Source: Dyadobacter fermentans (GTDB lineage Bacteria; Bacteroidota; Bacteroidia; Cytophagales; Spirosomataceae). From it: a stretch of DNA of 64,000 bases. Location: NCBI RefSeq assembly GCF_019924045.1, contig NZ_JAHXBN010000005.1, positions 256,438 to 320,437 on the forward strand, in the 5' to 3' direction. Shown here in pieces: positions 1 through 9,416 of this stretch. Each line of letters begins with the position of its first letter. Position 1 is the first letter of the stretch. A program made the position numbers and the translations under genes. The notes beneath the pieces are model-generated. The model had not been told where the DNA came from and searched no databases. It worked only from the letters and a program-made list of their open reading frames with translations.

Positions 1-399
1 CAGCTTTTGCAGCGCTACACTGATGTCATCAACCGGCGGGATTGGGAAGCATTGCCGGAACTGTTTTGGGAGGATGCGATTTGGCAGGCATTGAAACCTG
101 TTGACATGCAGCTTGCCGGTCTTGCTGCGATCCGCGAAGGCATACCGGCAAGTGTTAGCAGAACCAGTTTTCTGGTGCAGTTTGCGACGGGCGTCGTGAT
201 CGAACTGGACAATGGGTTTAGCGCGAAAGTGCGCTCGCACCTGAGCGAGTTAGGGGCATTTCTTCAAACTGGTAAAGGATTGTAGGCAGTAGGTGTATAC
301 CGGGATGTAGTTACCAGCCGTGACGGGGTTTGGAAATTCAGCGTGCGTGAATTTGAGCTGCGTTACAATGCAGATAGCATGCCGGCGTTGCTGCCTTAG
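1..399 (+). pseudogene. SnoaL-like (NTF2-fold) protein, 5' partial, interrupted by an in-frame TAG
   Basis: The reading frame is open from the first base of the window, so the true start lies upstream. It encodes an NTF2/SnoaL-like segment (YTDVINRRDWEALPELF), the usual N-terminal helix of small polyketide-cyclase-like proteins. A TAG at 283-285 interrupts the frame. The same frame then stays open to a second TAG at 397-399, and this tail (GVYRDVV, DGVWKFSVREFELRY) is exactly the C-terminal strand pair expected of the family. No shift of frame is needed, so a single nonsense substitution or a sequencing error explains the break. Catalytic function cannot be inferred for this fold. It has no operon partner inside the window. 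Confidence 0.7.
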
Positions 400-493
400 A
401 TTTCTGATTTTCCGGCCAAAATGATTGATAACGTTCGTATGGCATTGCGATTGGTGAATTGAAAAAATAGCGCATTGATTCAGTGGAAGGAAA

Positions 494-1312
494 TTACCAG
501 CCTTTGATCGCGCCGCCCTGGAAAACCGCGGCAGCTGCTGCTTCCACTTCTTTTGACTGATACGCTTTTACATAATTTTTTACCTTCTGTTCGTCCTTGT
601 TATCCTCCCGCGCCACGATCAGGTTCACGTATGGCGAGTCTTTGTCCTCGATAAGCAAGCCGTCGCGGGTGGAGATCAGGCCGGCTTTGCCTGCGAAGTT
701 ATTGTTGATGATGGCCAGCGTCACATTGGCATCGTCGAGGGTGCGGGGGAGTTGTGGTGCTTCGAGTTCCAGAATTTTGAGGTTTTTGGGGTTTTCTACA
801 ATGTCTATCACTTTGGGAAGTAGGCCTACACCTTCTTTGAGCTTGATGAGGCCGTATTTTTGAAGCAGCAGCAAGGAACGGCCTCCGTTGGTCGGGTCGT
901 TAGGGATTACGACCGTGTCGCCGGGTTTGAGGGCTTCAAGGCTCTTGATTTTCCTAGAATAACCGGCAATCGGATACACAAATGTGTTGCCCACGATGGC
1001 GAGCTTATAGCCGCGCTGCTTCACCTGCTCGTCGAGGTAGGGTTTATGCTGGAATGCATTCACGTCCACGTCGCCGTGGCTCAGGGCTTCGTTGGGCACC
1101 ACGTAGTCGTTGAACGTGATCAGCTCCACATCGAGACCATACTTATCCTTCGCGACTTTCTGCGCGGCCACCGCCACGTCGTACTCAGGACCGACGGCGA
1201 TGCCTACCTTAATGTGGTTCGGGTCCTGGTCCTGCGCCGCTTTCTTCTTGCAGCCGGTCAGTAGAGCGGTTCCGAGTGTGAGTAACAGGAGAATATTTTT
1301 ACCGTAATTCAT
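494..1312 (-). CDS. metQ: MetQ-type methionine-binding lipoprotein
   Basis: This is the substrate-binding lipoprotein of the D/L-methionine ABC importer (NlpA/MetQ family), 272 residues, the usual length. A signal peptide ends in the lipobox L-T-G-C with the lipidated Cys at residue 21, so the mature protein should be anchored facing the periplasm. Family stretches are visible: KVGIAVGPE near residue 35, NDYVVPNEAL and DVNAFQHKPYLD around 80-95, and IPNDPTNGGRSL near 140. It is the last gene of metN-metI-metQ and starts 26 bp after metI. Together the three form a complete importer. I saw no SAM riboswitch in the short region upstream of metN. Confidence 0.95.
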   Translation of the reverse strand: MNYGKNILLLLTLGTALLTGCKKKAAQDQDPNHIKVGIAVGPEYDVAVAAQKVAKDKYGLDVELITFNDYVVPNEALSHGDVDVNAFQHKPYLDEQVKQRGYKLAIVGNTFVYPIAGYSRKIKSLEALKPGDTVVIPNDPTNGGRSLLLLQKYGLIKLKEGVGLLPKVIDIVENPKNLKILELEAPQLPRTLDDANVTLAIINNNFAGKAGLISTRDGLLIEDKDSPYVNLIVAREDNKDEQKVKNYVKAYQSKEVEAAAAAVFQGGAIKGW

Positions 1313-1338
1313 ATTGCTTTATGTTTAATTTAATATGC

Positions 1339-1992
1339 TTACCGATGGTCAACCCGCTTGGAAAGCCGGTCGCCTAAAAATTGGATCACAAATACAAGTC
1401 CGATCAGCAGCACGAGCACGATATTCATGATCACTGCATCATAACCAATATAACCATACTGGTAGCCGATTTGACCTAAACCTCCCGCGCCCACTGCGCC
1501 GCCCATGGCCGAGTAACCCACGAGGGTAATAAGGGTAATGGTGGCGACATTCACCAGCGAAGGAAACGCCTCCGGTAGCAGCACCTTGTACACGATCTGA
1601 AATGGCGTAGCACCCATGGCCCGCGCGGCTTCCACGAGTCCGCCGGGGACTTCGATCAGGCTGTTTTCGACCATGCGCGCGATAAATGGCGCCGCGCCCA
1701 CGCTCAATGGCACCAATGCCGCACTCACGCCGATAGAGGTACCTACCACGGCCCGCGTGAATGGTATCATCCATACAATGAGGATGATAAATGGAATGGC
1801 CCTGAAAACGTTGATCACAACGGAAATCACGCCGTTGAGGGTGCGGTTTTCCAAGACCTGCCCCTGGCGCGTCAGAAAAAGGATAATGCCGGTCGGCAGA
1901 CCGAGGATAAACCCGAAAATGCCAGCGGTAATAGTCATAAATACGGTTTCGCCCAGGCCCGAAAGCAGCAGCGACACGACAGGGTCAGACAT
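1339..1992 (-). CDS. metI: MetI-type methionine ABC transporter permease
   Basis: This is the inner-membrane permease of the methionine importer, 217 residues with about five hydrophobic helices. The coupling loop EAARAMGA at residues 121-128, followed by P-x-F-x-I-x-x-K-V-L-L-P-E, is the EAA motif that docks on the ATPase MetN. The start codon overlaps the end of metN by 8 bp, a usual sign of translational coupling. Length and loop position match E. coli MetI closely, so the assignment is secure. Substrate choice within methionine isomers cannot be read from the sequence. Confidence 0.95.
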   Translation of the reverse strand: MSDPVVSLLLSGLGETVFMTITAGIFGFILGLPTGIILFLTRQGQVLENRTLNGVISVVINVFRAIPFIILIVWMIPFTRAVVGTSIGVSAALVPLSVGAAPFIARMVENSLIEVPGGLVEAARAMGATPFQIVYKVLLPEAFPSLVNVATITLITLVGYSAMGGAVGAGGLGQIGYQYGYIGYDAVIMNIVLVLLIGLVFVIQFLGDRLSKRVDHR

Positions 1993-3016
1993 AGCCTAGC
2001 AATTCAACTTTAATATGATGGTAAATGAAGAAATCGATCGCTTTCTGATAGTTTTCGGACCGGCCGGAAAGCGCGGCAAGTATCACGCCGAAATGCTTGT
2101 CGCCGATGTGGTCCATTTGCGCGCTGATGATCTTCGTATCGATCTCGAACAGCCGCGCGGCCTGCGAAAGTAATGGCTGGTCGGCCGTGTCTCCGGTCAA
2201 TTGCAGCCGTAGCAGGGGCGACATGCCTCCTTCGTTAATGGCCGTCACGCGTTGCCGGTAATGCTCGGGAATCTCCACGTGCAGGGACGCACTGATAAAC
2301 GACCGCGCGAGTTCCGTCCTGGGATTGGAGAAAACCGCATGCACTGCACCTTTCTCCACCAGCTTGCCATGACTGATTACGGCCACATCGTGGCAAATCG
2401 ATTTCACGACATTCATTTCGTGGGTAATGAGCAGGATGGTAATTTTCAAACGGCGGTTAATGTCTTTCAAGAGCGCAAGAATGGAGGCCGTCGTGCCCGG
2501 GTCGAGGGCGCTGGTGGCTTCGTCGCACAGGAGTATTTTCGGGTTATTGGCCAAGGTACGGGCAATGGCTACACGCTGTTTTTGTCCGCCCGAAAGTGCC
2601 GCCGGATAATCGCCCGCCTTATCCTGTAAACCCACGAGCCGCAACAGTTCCGAGACACGCTCTTTAATTTCGTGCCTGGGGCGGTTGTCCAGTTCGAGCG
2701 GGAATGCCACATTGTCGAAAACCGTCCGCGAAGCAAGCAGGTTGAAATGCTGGAATATCATTCCGATCTGCCGGCGTTCCAGAGCCAGCTCGCGATCGGA
2801 GAGCGTGGTAAGGCTTTTTCCGTCGATGATCACATCCCCACTCGTAGGTTTTTCCAGCAGGTTCACACAGCGGATGAGCGTACTTTTGCCCGCGCCCGAC
2901 TGCCCGATCACCCCGAAAATCTTACCCCGCTCCACTTTCAGCGACACGCCGGCAAGGGCGGTTACATCCCGGTCTTTCTGTTTGAAAATTTTGGTAACGT
3001 TTTTAAGCTCGATCAT
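1985..3016 (-). CDS. metN: MetN-type methionine importer ATP-binding protein
   Basis: This is the ATPase subunit of the methionine ABC importer, 343 residues. Walker [10 protein letters not shown] is at residues 38-46, the ABC signature LSGGQ at 141-145 and Walker B ILLCDE at 161-166. The extra C-terminal 80 or so residues form the NIL domain typical of MetN, which in E. coli binds methionine and trans-inhibits transport. It is the first gene of the operon and diverges from the secreted NTF2-like gene that begins at 3147, leaving about 130 bp for both promoters. Confidence 0.95.
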   Translation of the reverse strand: MIELKNVTKIFKQKDRDVTALAGVSLKVERGKIFGVIGQSGAGKSTLIRCVNLLEKPTSGDVIIDGKSLTTLSDRELALERRQIGMIFQHFNLLASRTVFDNVAFPLELDNRPRHEIKERVSELLRLVGLQDKAGDYPAALSGGQKQRVAIARTLANNPKILLCDEATSALDPGTTASILALLKDINRRLKITILLITHEMNVVKSICHDVAVISHGKLVEKGAVHAVFSNPRTELARSFISASLHVEIPEHYRQRVTAINEGGMSPLLRLQLTGDTADQPLLSQAARLFEIDTKIISAQMDHIGDKHFGVILAALSGRSENYQKAIDFFIYHHIKVELLGYV

Positions 3017-3146
3017 GGATCAAAAAAAGGCATGCTGCTAATCGGCCTGCAATGTAATCTATAAAGTCTATGGATTAATAATATTTTTGATTTTCTTTGA
3101 GGCCGGTCTCGATTCATATTTGCACAAGGAACAACACCATCTTGTT

Positions 3147-3617
3147 ATGAAAGCCCAAAACATTTACCTCAGTATCATTTTTTCACTATCCGTGCTGACC
3201 GTAACGTATGCTCAAGGCGACGGCTCGCACCAAATTTCCAAAGACGATCAGGTTCAAATCAACGCTGTCCTGGATGCTTATCTGAATACCTTCAATGCCA
3301 GGGATCTGAAAGGCTGGGAGGGGACTTATCATTTCCCGCATTACCGGCTCGCCAGCGGTAAAATGTCGGTGCTGGAAAAAGCCGGCTTGCGGGATTCTGC
3401 CAATGTTTTCGGTCCGCTGATCAAGGCCGGCTGGGATTACAGTAAATGGGACCACCGCAATGTTATCCAGGCTTCCGAAAACAAAGTACATGTTGATACC
3501 AGGTTCACGCGATACCGCAAAGATGGCAGCGTGGTAGCGTCCTATGAGAGCCTGTACGTGTTGACAAGGGAAGCGGGCCGCTGGGCGGTGAAGTTGCGGT
3601 CGAGTTTTGCCGAATAG
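3147..3617 (+). CDS. Secreted NTF2-like protein (SnoaL/DUF4440 type)
   Basis: A 156-residue protein with a signal peptide (hydrophobic run LSIIFSLSVLTVTYAQ, cleavage after YAQ). I prefer the ATG at 3147 to the upstream in-frame start at 3087 because only this start gives an immediate signal sequence. The mature part fits the cone-shaped NTF2 fold: an N-terminal helix (AVLDAYLNTFNARD) and C-terminal strands ending in ESLYVLTREAGRWAVKLRSS. Such proteins are common exported small proteins in Bacteroidota. Their ligands are mostly unknown and I cannot name an activity. It lies alone, divergent from metN. Confidence 0.8.
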   Translation: MKAQNIYLSIIFSLSVLTVTYAQGDGSHQISKDDQVQINAVLDAYLNTFNARDLKGWEGTYHFPHYRLASGKMSVLEKAGLRDSANVFGPLIKAGWDYSKWDHRNVIQASENKVHVDTRFTRYRKDGSVVASYESLYVLTREAGRWAVKLRSSFAE

Positions 3618-3667
3618 TTTTTAGTGATTTTGATTGATTCTCTTTACCTATTAACTCTCCCAGAAAA

Positions 3668-4036
3668 GTGGCATCCAAAACCCGCATTCGTAAACCGATT
3701 TTCATCTCTCTTTTACTCGTTGCAGCCCTGGCTTTGTGGGCGTTCTGGCCATTGGACAGCGACAGCTTCCTGATTCCGCAGGACAAAAATGCGGTCGACC
3801 GCAAGGAGGCTTTCCTGAATGAACCTGTGCGTGACTCCGCTTTCAGAAAGCCCAATATCATCGTCCTGGTGGCCGACGATCTTGGTAAAACCGACCTTCC
3901 CATTTACGGTAATACCGTCGTAGAAGCGCCGCATATCACCGCATTATCGCGTGAAGGGGCATTGTTCAACCAGGCCTACGTAACGGCGCCCATCTGTTCG
4001 CCTTCGCGGGCGGGACTGCTAACGGGCCGGTACTAG
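3668..4036 (+). pseudogene. Sulfatase, truncated after the active-site signature
   Basis: The 122-residue frame starts at a GTG and has an N-terminal membrane or signal helix (FISLLLVAALALWAFW). The first sulfatase/alkaline phosphatase-fold block follows: PNIIVLVADDLG (metal-binding Asp pair) and APICSPSRAGLLTGRY, in which the Cys of C-x-P-S-R is the residue converted to formylglycine in active sulfatases. The frame stops two codons after the signature, whereas complete enzymes run to about 450-550 residues. The rest of the catalytic domain is absent downstream, where unrelated minus-strand coding traces begin. It is therefore a remnant and should be inactive. Confidence 0.85.
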
Positions 4037-4049
4037 TTGAATCCTCCGG

Positions 4050-4232
4050 TCAGAATGGATCGGTGGATGGGATGATTTTAGGGTGAAACAGCAGCTTTGC
4101 TTCGGCGATATCCCTGTACAATGTGTAGTTATATGGAGCCTGCCTGAGTAGCTTCGAAGTCTCCCGTAGCAGATTGAGCATCGATACATCCTTCGCCAGT
4201 CAGTATGCTTCAAGTAAACGCCGGTCAATAAG
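4050..4232 (-). pseudogene. Decayed protein-coding fragment of unknown family
   Basis: On the minus strand one frame reads as plausible protein (LLRETSKLLRQAPYN, then DIAEAKLLFHPKIIP) and ends at a TGA at 4050-4052. Upstream the same frame continues as IDRRLLEAY after a single TGA, and another stop lies at about 4233. The mix of charged helical sequence and internal stops looks like the last 60 or so residues of a lost gene. I do not recognise the family. It abuts the truncated sulfatase, so the boundary near 4037-4050 is probably a deletion or insertion scar. Confidence 0.35.
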
Positions 4233-4333
4233 TTACCTTAAGTGTTAATCGCCAAAAACGATACCTTGTGAATGTACAAGTAGTTTGATTAAAAAATGAA
4301 ACTACATCTAACCTTCACTCTAAATTTTCTCCA

Positions 4334-6262
4334 ATGGCTTTCAAACCCAGACCAGATCAGCAGTACTATCTTATTCCTAAACACAGTGAAAAAGAGAAGG
4401 AAGTAATGGCGCTTGGCATCGACAACGGCGACCGTGGCACACGGTTGCGGCTGAAAAAATTCAATCCTGAATCGGCTAAACAGAAATTCAGATTCGACAG
4501 GTCGCCCGGCTTTTGCTGGATCAAGCTGCCTGCCTATGATCTCTACATGGACGTGGCTTCCGAATCTCAGGCAGATGGTGCCGATGTTGTAGCATGGGCG
4601 TGGTTTCCAAGAGGCCAGAATCAAATGTTCGAGCTTGTCCCGGCCGGAGACGGCTATTACCGTATCATGGCCAGACACAGCCGGAAATACATGGATGTTT
4701 ACGGCGCTGAGAAAACAGAAAAGGGTGTTTTGGTGCAGCACCGGCTGATGGGATCGGATAACCAGCTATTCAAGCCTGTTCTGGTGGCGAACCAGCCCGT
4801 TGGTGCAAGTCCCGTCTCATTTAAGGAATCCAACGAGCTTTTGCGGACCGGCGTGCTGGGCGTCATAGGACTTGTCCCCGAGGTAGGTGCAGGATTAAAG
4901 TTTATTGTAGGTTATTTCTGGAAGGAAGAAAATAAACTGGCCGCCATTTGGGAACAGATGAAGAGCTATGTTGACAACCGGATTGTTGAATTTATCATGG
5001 CCGACAAGCTCAAATCCATGGGCGAAGAACTGGTTGGAAAAATCAATTCCATCAAACAGATCCACGAATCAAAAAGTACTGACAAGGGTATCAGGTTGAT
5101 GGGCGTCCTTGACCGTTTAATCGAAATGGAGCCGCGTTATGTTAACCAATCGCACGAAGTATTGCCTTACCTGGTCGGATTTGGAACGATCGTAATTACG
5201 CTGTGCCATACGATAGCGACAGAGTTCGAAACGCTTTACCATCGGAAGCCGACTGAGGACGAAAAGGAGGAAAACCTCAAAAAGCTGTTAGAAAAAATCA
5301 GCTACTATTCCACGAAAGTCGAGGAAAACAGGACCCGTATTATGGCACTCCGCATGGAGAAGATTCCGGAGGTGTCTTTATTTAGGGCAGGGAACGACAA
5401 TGATTCCAGGGGTAAAATGCGATGGGAAGACAATGATACTATTCAAAGGGAAATAGCGGACTTTGAAAACAGGGAGTGCCCGCTGCTCAACGATTCCGAA
5501 GGCCAGACAGCCGGACAGTTCTTTTCAGATGAAACCGGTGAAATTATCAGGACCGGCGACACCGCGCAACCCAATGCGCGTGATTGGTCGAGGGCTGATG
5601 ATTATTACGATGGGTGGCAACTGTATTGGGACCGGTACTGGTCCAAAGAGCACCCCTACGTTTTTACCGACCACAAAGAGCGCGCGGATTTCGCCTTGAA
5701 GCAACGCAGGAAACAGGTGGAAGTCCAGTATAGTGCCGAGCTTGATGAGTTCCTTTCGGCAGCCAGGTTCTGGAAATATTTTGATTCTTCGGTACCTCGC
5801 TATCAGGAAGTTAAAATATCGAAATCTGTCGGCAAGTTTGGCGGGATGGACGCCAATACATCATTTGAGGGTGTTGAGGACAAACCAATTACCTCAGTTA
5901 AATTCTTCTCGAACGACGGGAAAATTTGTGGAATAGAGGTCTTTTACGACCGGGCCTCCGAGGGGTTGAAGGGTAGTAGAGGAAATGCCGAAACAACCTT
6001 GGAATTAGGCGCAGGAGAGTATATCAGCTCGGTCTATGGGTTTGCATGGAATAAAATTTCGGGGCTGTATTTCTCAACCAATAAAGGCAATGTAAAAGGT
6101 ACGGGAAGGCTTGATACCTGGTATGCTGGCTATAAAGACGATAGCCATTTCTTTACTGCGGATTTACCGGACACGCTGAACGCAAAGTTGGTGCGGGTTT
6201 CGGGGGCCCATAATGGAGAGGTGCTGCAACAACTTACTTTTCATTGGGAATATATGTACTAA
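4334..6262 (+). CDS. Ricin-lectin / delta-endotoxin-like / jacalin-lectin multidomain protein
   Basis: A 642-residue protein with no signal peptide. Residues 1-150 look like a ricin-type beta-trefoil, with Q-x-F repeats (KQKFRF, NQMFEL, NQLFKP) and the recurring K/LYMDV element. Residues 165-345 are mainly helical, beginning LLRTGVLGVIGLVPEVGAG, then a long amphipathic helix (WEQMKSYVDNRIVEF) and a hydrophobic helix (LVGFGTIVITLCHTIA). This layout resembles domain I of Cry delta-endotoxins, the helical bundle that makes pores. Residues 498-642 match jacalin-like lectins (VGKFGG, ITSVKFF, GEYISSVYGF, LYFSTNKG). Family assignment of the middle domain is by eye only. The neighbours do not explain it: a broken sulfatase lies upstream and an unrelated oxidoreductase operon faces it. 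A secreted or lysis-released carbohydrate-binding toxin is the best inference. Confidence 0.65.
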   Translation: MAFKPRPDQQYYLIPKHSEKEKEVMALGIDNGDRGTRLRLKKFNPESAKQKFRFDRSPGFCWIKLPAYDLYMDVASESQADGADVVAWAWFPRGQNQMFELVPAGDGYYRIMARHSRKYMDVYGAEKTEKGVLVQHRLMGSDNQLFKPVLVANQPVGASPVSFKESNELLRTGVLGVIGLVPEVGAGLKFIVGYFWKEENKLAAIWEQMKSYVDNRIVEFIMADKLKSMGEELVGKINSIKQIHESKSTDKGIRLMGVLDRLIEMEPRYVNQSHEVLPYLVGFGTIVITLCHTIATEFETLYHRKPTEDEKEENLKKLLEKISYYSTKVEENRTRIMALRMEKIPEVSLFRAGNDNDSRGKMRWEDNDTIQREIADFENRECPLLNDSEGQTAGQFFSDETGEIIRTGDTAQPNARDWSRADDYYDGWQLYWDRYWSKEHPYVFTDHKERADFALKQRRKQVEVQYSAELDEFLSAARFWKYFDSSVPRYQEVKISKSVGKFGGMDANTSFEGVEDKPITSVKFFSNDGKICGIEVFYDRASEGLKGSRGNAETTLELGAGEYISSVYGFAWNKISGLYFSTNKGNVKGTGRLDTWYAGYKDDSHFFTADLPDTLNAKLVRVSGAHNGEVLQQLTFHWEYMY

Positions 6263-6339
6263 TGTAGTTCCGGCTTTTATTACTTGCAGGGGCACCAATG
6301 GGAACACTGGTGCCTCTGCATGGACGCTGAGAAATCGCA

Positions 6340-8631
6340 TCATCCATTTAACCTGATCGGAAGCTGATACACCCGTTTTCCGGTCGCGGCGTAGACAGCG
6401 TTGCAAAGTGCCGGGGCGAAGGGCGGAACGGGCGGTTCACCCACGCCTGTCGGCTTGTCTTCGCTGTCGATAATGTGCACATGAATCTCTTTGGGCGAGT
6501 CGGGCATGCGGATGATTTCGTAACCATCAAAGTTGTTCTGCTCTACGCGGCCGTTCTTGAATGTGATCGCGCTTTTTAGTGCAAAACTTGCTGCAAACTG
6601 TGCCCCGCCTTCAAACTGGGATTTGATCCGGTCGATGTTGACTGCCGTCCCGCAATCAACCGCGTAGTGAACGTGAGGAATGGAAATCTTGCCGGATGCG
6701 TCTACTGTGACTCGTACAACGCATGCGACATAAGTCAGAAAGCTTTTATGCGCGGCAAAACCAAGTCCCGAGCCTTTGGGAAGCTTTTTACCCCATCCTG
6801 ATTCTTTGGCGACGCGCTCGATGACGGCTTTCATACGCCGCGTCTCCCACGGATAGTTGGCAATGTCCTCGCCGTAATTTGGGTAGGTACCTTTGACTAT
6901 TTCTTCATTGAAGGTGATATTCCGGTCCGGGCCAAGTAAATCCAGTGCATGCGCAACCGGGTCCATGCCCCTGGCTTCGGCAACCTCGTCGAGCATGGTA
7001 GCGATCGCGAAAACCTGCGGGATATTCCTGACCGATCTTAGCCAGCCCACACGGAGCTGCGTTTTGGCGTCATGGGTCTCAATACGGATAGCCGGTACAT
7101 CATAGGGAAAGTCAACCGCGCCGAGCATCATTTCGCCATCGTCGGGTTGCATGACGGAGATGTCGGAGGTGGCTGAAATGGATGGATATGCAATATGGTG
7201 GTTCCAGCCCGATAGCTTGTTGTCCTTGTCAATGGTGGCTACCACATGCTGTACGCTCAATGCGTGGAAGTAGTCGTGATGGATATCGTCCTCTCTGGTC
7301 CATTGTACTTTAATAGGTAGGCCGGTCTGTTTGGCCAGCATCGCAGCTTCTACAATAAAATCAGGTTTGGATTTACGGCCAAACCCACCGCCAAGCAAGG
7401 TCACATTGACTTTTACCTTCTCGACGGGAAATCCCAGTACTTCCGCTACCACATCGCGGGCGCCCTGTGGATTCTGGGTGCAGGCCCAGATTTCACAAAA
7501 GCCATCCTTGACTACCGCCAATGCACAGGGTGGTTCCATTGTGGCATGCGCCAGGTGAGGGGCGATGTAAGTTCGTTCGATGGTTTTCCTGGCGTTGGCC
7601 CTGGCGGATTTGAAATCTCCGCGGTTACGACGCGGGGTACCTTCTCCGCCCGACACCTTTTGGACCAGTTCCTTAATTTGCTGATTGGAATCGTAAGACG
7701 CGTTCGGGCCCAGGTCCCAAGTTACTTCCAGCAGATCGCGGCCCTTAATGGCGGCCCAAGTGTTTTCCGCGATCACGGCCACGCCGGCCAAAGGCTTGTT
7801 CAGCGTCGCAGGCAGGCCTGCGCCTTTGATGGAAACCACCTGGAGTACGCCGGGAATAGCCCGTGTTTTTTCATCGGTAAAAGACTTGACCGATCCTCCC
7901 ACGACCGGGCAGCGCTTGATGACAGCCACCTTCATACCCTCAACTGCTGCATCGATGCCGAAAACCGCCTGGCCGCTGGTGATTGCGGGTAAGTCGATGA
8001 TGGAAGTGGCTTTGCCAATCATACTGAACTGCGCGCGGCTTTTGAGCTTGATGTCCTTTGCGGCGGGAACGGGCAGTTCAGCGGCTTCTCCTGCCAGTTC
8101 TCCGAAGCCTATCTTCCGGGCGGATGTTTTATGAATGACCTGGCTGCTTTCCGTGTCGCATTCGGAGACAGGCACGTCCCATCGTTTCGCAGCTACCTGT
8201 ATGAGCAACTGTTTGGCGACGGCACCAGCCTCGCGCATAGGTTTGTAAAACATCCGGATAGAGAATGAACCGTCCGTGTTCTGGTTGCCGTACTTTTTCT
8301 CATCCCCCTCGGCTTGCACGATTTGCACCTTGCCCCAGTCGGCGCCTAACTCGTCGGCCACCACAAGGGGTAGCGATGTGCGGATACCCTGGCCCATTTC
8401 AGACCGGTGGGCGATAATGATGACTTCACCGGAATCGGAAATTTTCAGATAAACGTTCGGGGCGAATGGGCCTTTCTTGTTGCCTTTATTATCACAGCTA
8501 AAAAGGCTAACACCCAGTACAAAGCCTCCGGCGAGCATGCCGCCTGCCTTTAAAAAATCCCTTCTGGTGGCCTTGAAAACTTCCGAAGCTACCCGCTGCT
8601 GTTTCTTTTTTGGAAAAGCCAAATATTTCAT
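6340..8631 (-). CDS. Molybdopterin-binding large subunit, isoquinoline 1-oxidoreductase beta type
   Basis: This is the catalytic subunit of a xanthine-dehydrogenase-family hydroxylase, 763 residues, close to IorB-like proteins. It has a twin-arginine signal (RRDFLK at residues 23-28, then a glycine-rich hydrophobic run), so it should be exported folded, with cofactor, to the periplasm. Visible family blocks are SEMGQGIRTSLPLVVADELG, ATMEPPCALA, TQNPQGARDVV, LLGGGFGRKSKPDF and GVGEPPVPP. The Glu near residue 732 in the last block is the expected catalytic base. It follows the 2Fe-2S subunit gene after 19 bp. The substrate (an N-heterocycle or aldehyde) cannot be predicted. No flavin subunit gene is nearby, as expected for the Ior class. 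Confidence 0.9.
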   Translation of the reverse strand: MKYLAFPKKKQQRVASEVFKATRRDFLKAGGMLAGGFVLGVSLFSCDNKGNKKGPFAPNVYLKISDSGEVIIIAHRSEMGQGIRTSLPLVVADELGADWGKVQIVQAEGDEKKYGNQNTDGSFSIRMFYKPMREAGAVAKQLLIQVAAKRWDVPVSECDTESSQVIHKTSARKIGFGELAGEAAELPVPAAKDIKLKSRAQFSMIGKATSIIDLPAITSGQAVFGIDAAVEGMKVAVIKRCPVVGGSVKSFTDEKTRAIPGVLQVVSIKGAGLPATLNKPLAGVAVIAENTWAAIKGRDLLEVTWDLGPNASYDSNQQIKELVQKVSGGEGTPRRNRGDFKSARANARKTIERTYIAPHLAHATMEPPCALAVVKDGFCEIWACTQNPQGARDVVAEVLGFPVEKVKVNVTLLGGGFGRKSKPDFIVEAAMLAKQTGLPIKVQWTREDDIHHDYFHALSVQHVVATIDKDNKLSGWNHHIAYPSISATSDISVMQPDDGEMMLGAVDFPYDVPAIRIETHDAKTQLRVGWLRSVRNIPQVFAIATMLDEVAEARGMDPVAHALDLLGPDRNITFNEEIVKGTYPNYGEDIANYPWETRRMKAVIERVAKESGWGKKLPKGSGLGFAAHKSFLTYVACVVRVTVDASGKISIPHVHYAVDCGTAVNIDRIKSQFEGGAQFAASFALKSAITFKNGRVEQNNFDGYEIIRMPDSPKEIHVHIIDSEDKPTGVGEPPVPPFAPALCNAVYAATGKRVYQLPIRLNG

Positions 8632-8650
8632 AGGATTGCTTATTGAGAAG

Positions 8651-9115
8651 TTAAGACTTTAAACCCGAAGAAGCGGTCAGTATCGCAGCCTTGATACGGT
8701 TGTAGGTGCCGCAGCGACACAGATTCCCTGCCATCGTCTGCTCGATTTCGTCTTCGGAGGGTTTGGGATTAGATTTTAGCAGCGCGGCTGCATTCATGAT
8801 TTGTCCTGTCTGGCAATAGCCGCATTGCGGTACGAGGTGCTTTTGCCAGGCGAGCTGCAAAGGATGGTCGCCGTGTTCGGAGAGGCCTTCAATGGTGGTG
8901 ATCTTGTTCTCCCCAACTGCGGAAACCGGGACGCTGCACGAGCGGACGGCCGTGTCATTCAGGTGAACGGTGCACGCGCCGCACTGGGCAACGCCGCAGC
9001 CGAATTTGGTGCCCTTTAGTCCGATCAGGTCCCGCAGCACCCACAGCAGCGGCATATCTTCCAGCGCCTCTACCATGTGTTGTTTTCCATTAACAGAAAT
9101 TGAATAGTTCGCCAT
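8651..9115 (-). CDS. 2Fe-2S subunit of molybdenum hydroxylase (IorA-like)
   Basis: A 154-residue iron-sulfur subunit carrying electrons from the molybdenum centre of the neighbouring large subunit. The N-terminal plant-ferredoxin-type cluster is bound by Cys 40, 45, 48 and 60 (CGVAQCGAC...C). The C-terminal all-alpha cluster domain has Cys 98, 101, 133 and 135 (CGYC and CRC). Both cluster sets are complete, so the protein should be functional. It has no own export signal. Co-export with the Tat-bearing large subunit is the usual explanation for such pairs and is an inference here. It is the first gene of a two-gene operon. Confidence 0.92.
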   Translation of the reverse strand: MANYSISVNGKQHMVEALEDMPLLWVLRDLIGLKGTKFGCGVAQCGACTVHLNDTAVRSCSVPVSAVGENKITTIEGLSEHGDHPLQLAWQKHLVPQCGYCQTGQIMNAAALLKSNPKPSEDEIEQTMAGNLCRCGTYNRIKAAILTASSGLKS

Positions 9116-9416
9116 ATGATAAACTATTAGGGGTTACAAAAGATGGGTTTGTCCTATTTCAACAAAGGCAAACCATCTGATATTGGCCTTAATATAATTA
9201 TTTATTAAATGAATTTAATTTTTCAATGTAAACGGCGAATGTCACCAGGTTGCCGGGAACGCAACCTGGTGACAAAGATACCCGTAGCTGGAACGAACCG
9301 GATAAAGACAATCAAACCAAACATTAAGAAATTCAAACCGGTTTTTGGTTGAATGATGCAGCGGAGCTGATCCGGCGTCAGATACGCTCTCCGCTGAAAT
9401 TATTTCCGGATCTGCC
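9116..9416. other. Intergenic region with one strong hairpin, no gene
   Basis: About 300 bp between the 2Fe-2S subunit start and the end of the DUF4136 gene, both on the minus strand. I found no convincing coding frame. The part next to the oxidoreductase operon (9116-9235) is AT-rich and presumably carries its promoter. The perfect hairpin at 9241-9273 is listed separately. Confidence 0.5.
9241..9273. terminator. Perfect 13-bp hairpin between two minus-strand operons
   Basis: GTCACCAGGTTGC (9241-9253) pairs perfectly with GCAACCTGGTGAC (9261-9273) around a 7-nt loop. It lies about 145 bp past the stop of the DUF4136 gene and upstream of the oxidoreductase operon, where a transcription terminator would be expected. 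There is no adjacent T-run on either strand, so an RNA-stabilising or protein-binding role is also possible. Confidence 0.45.

Noticed and set aside
3017..3146. SAM riboswitch in front of metN
   Set aside because: The gap is only about 130 bp, shared by divergent promoters, and none of the SAM-riboswitch core motifs was seen.
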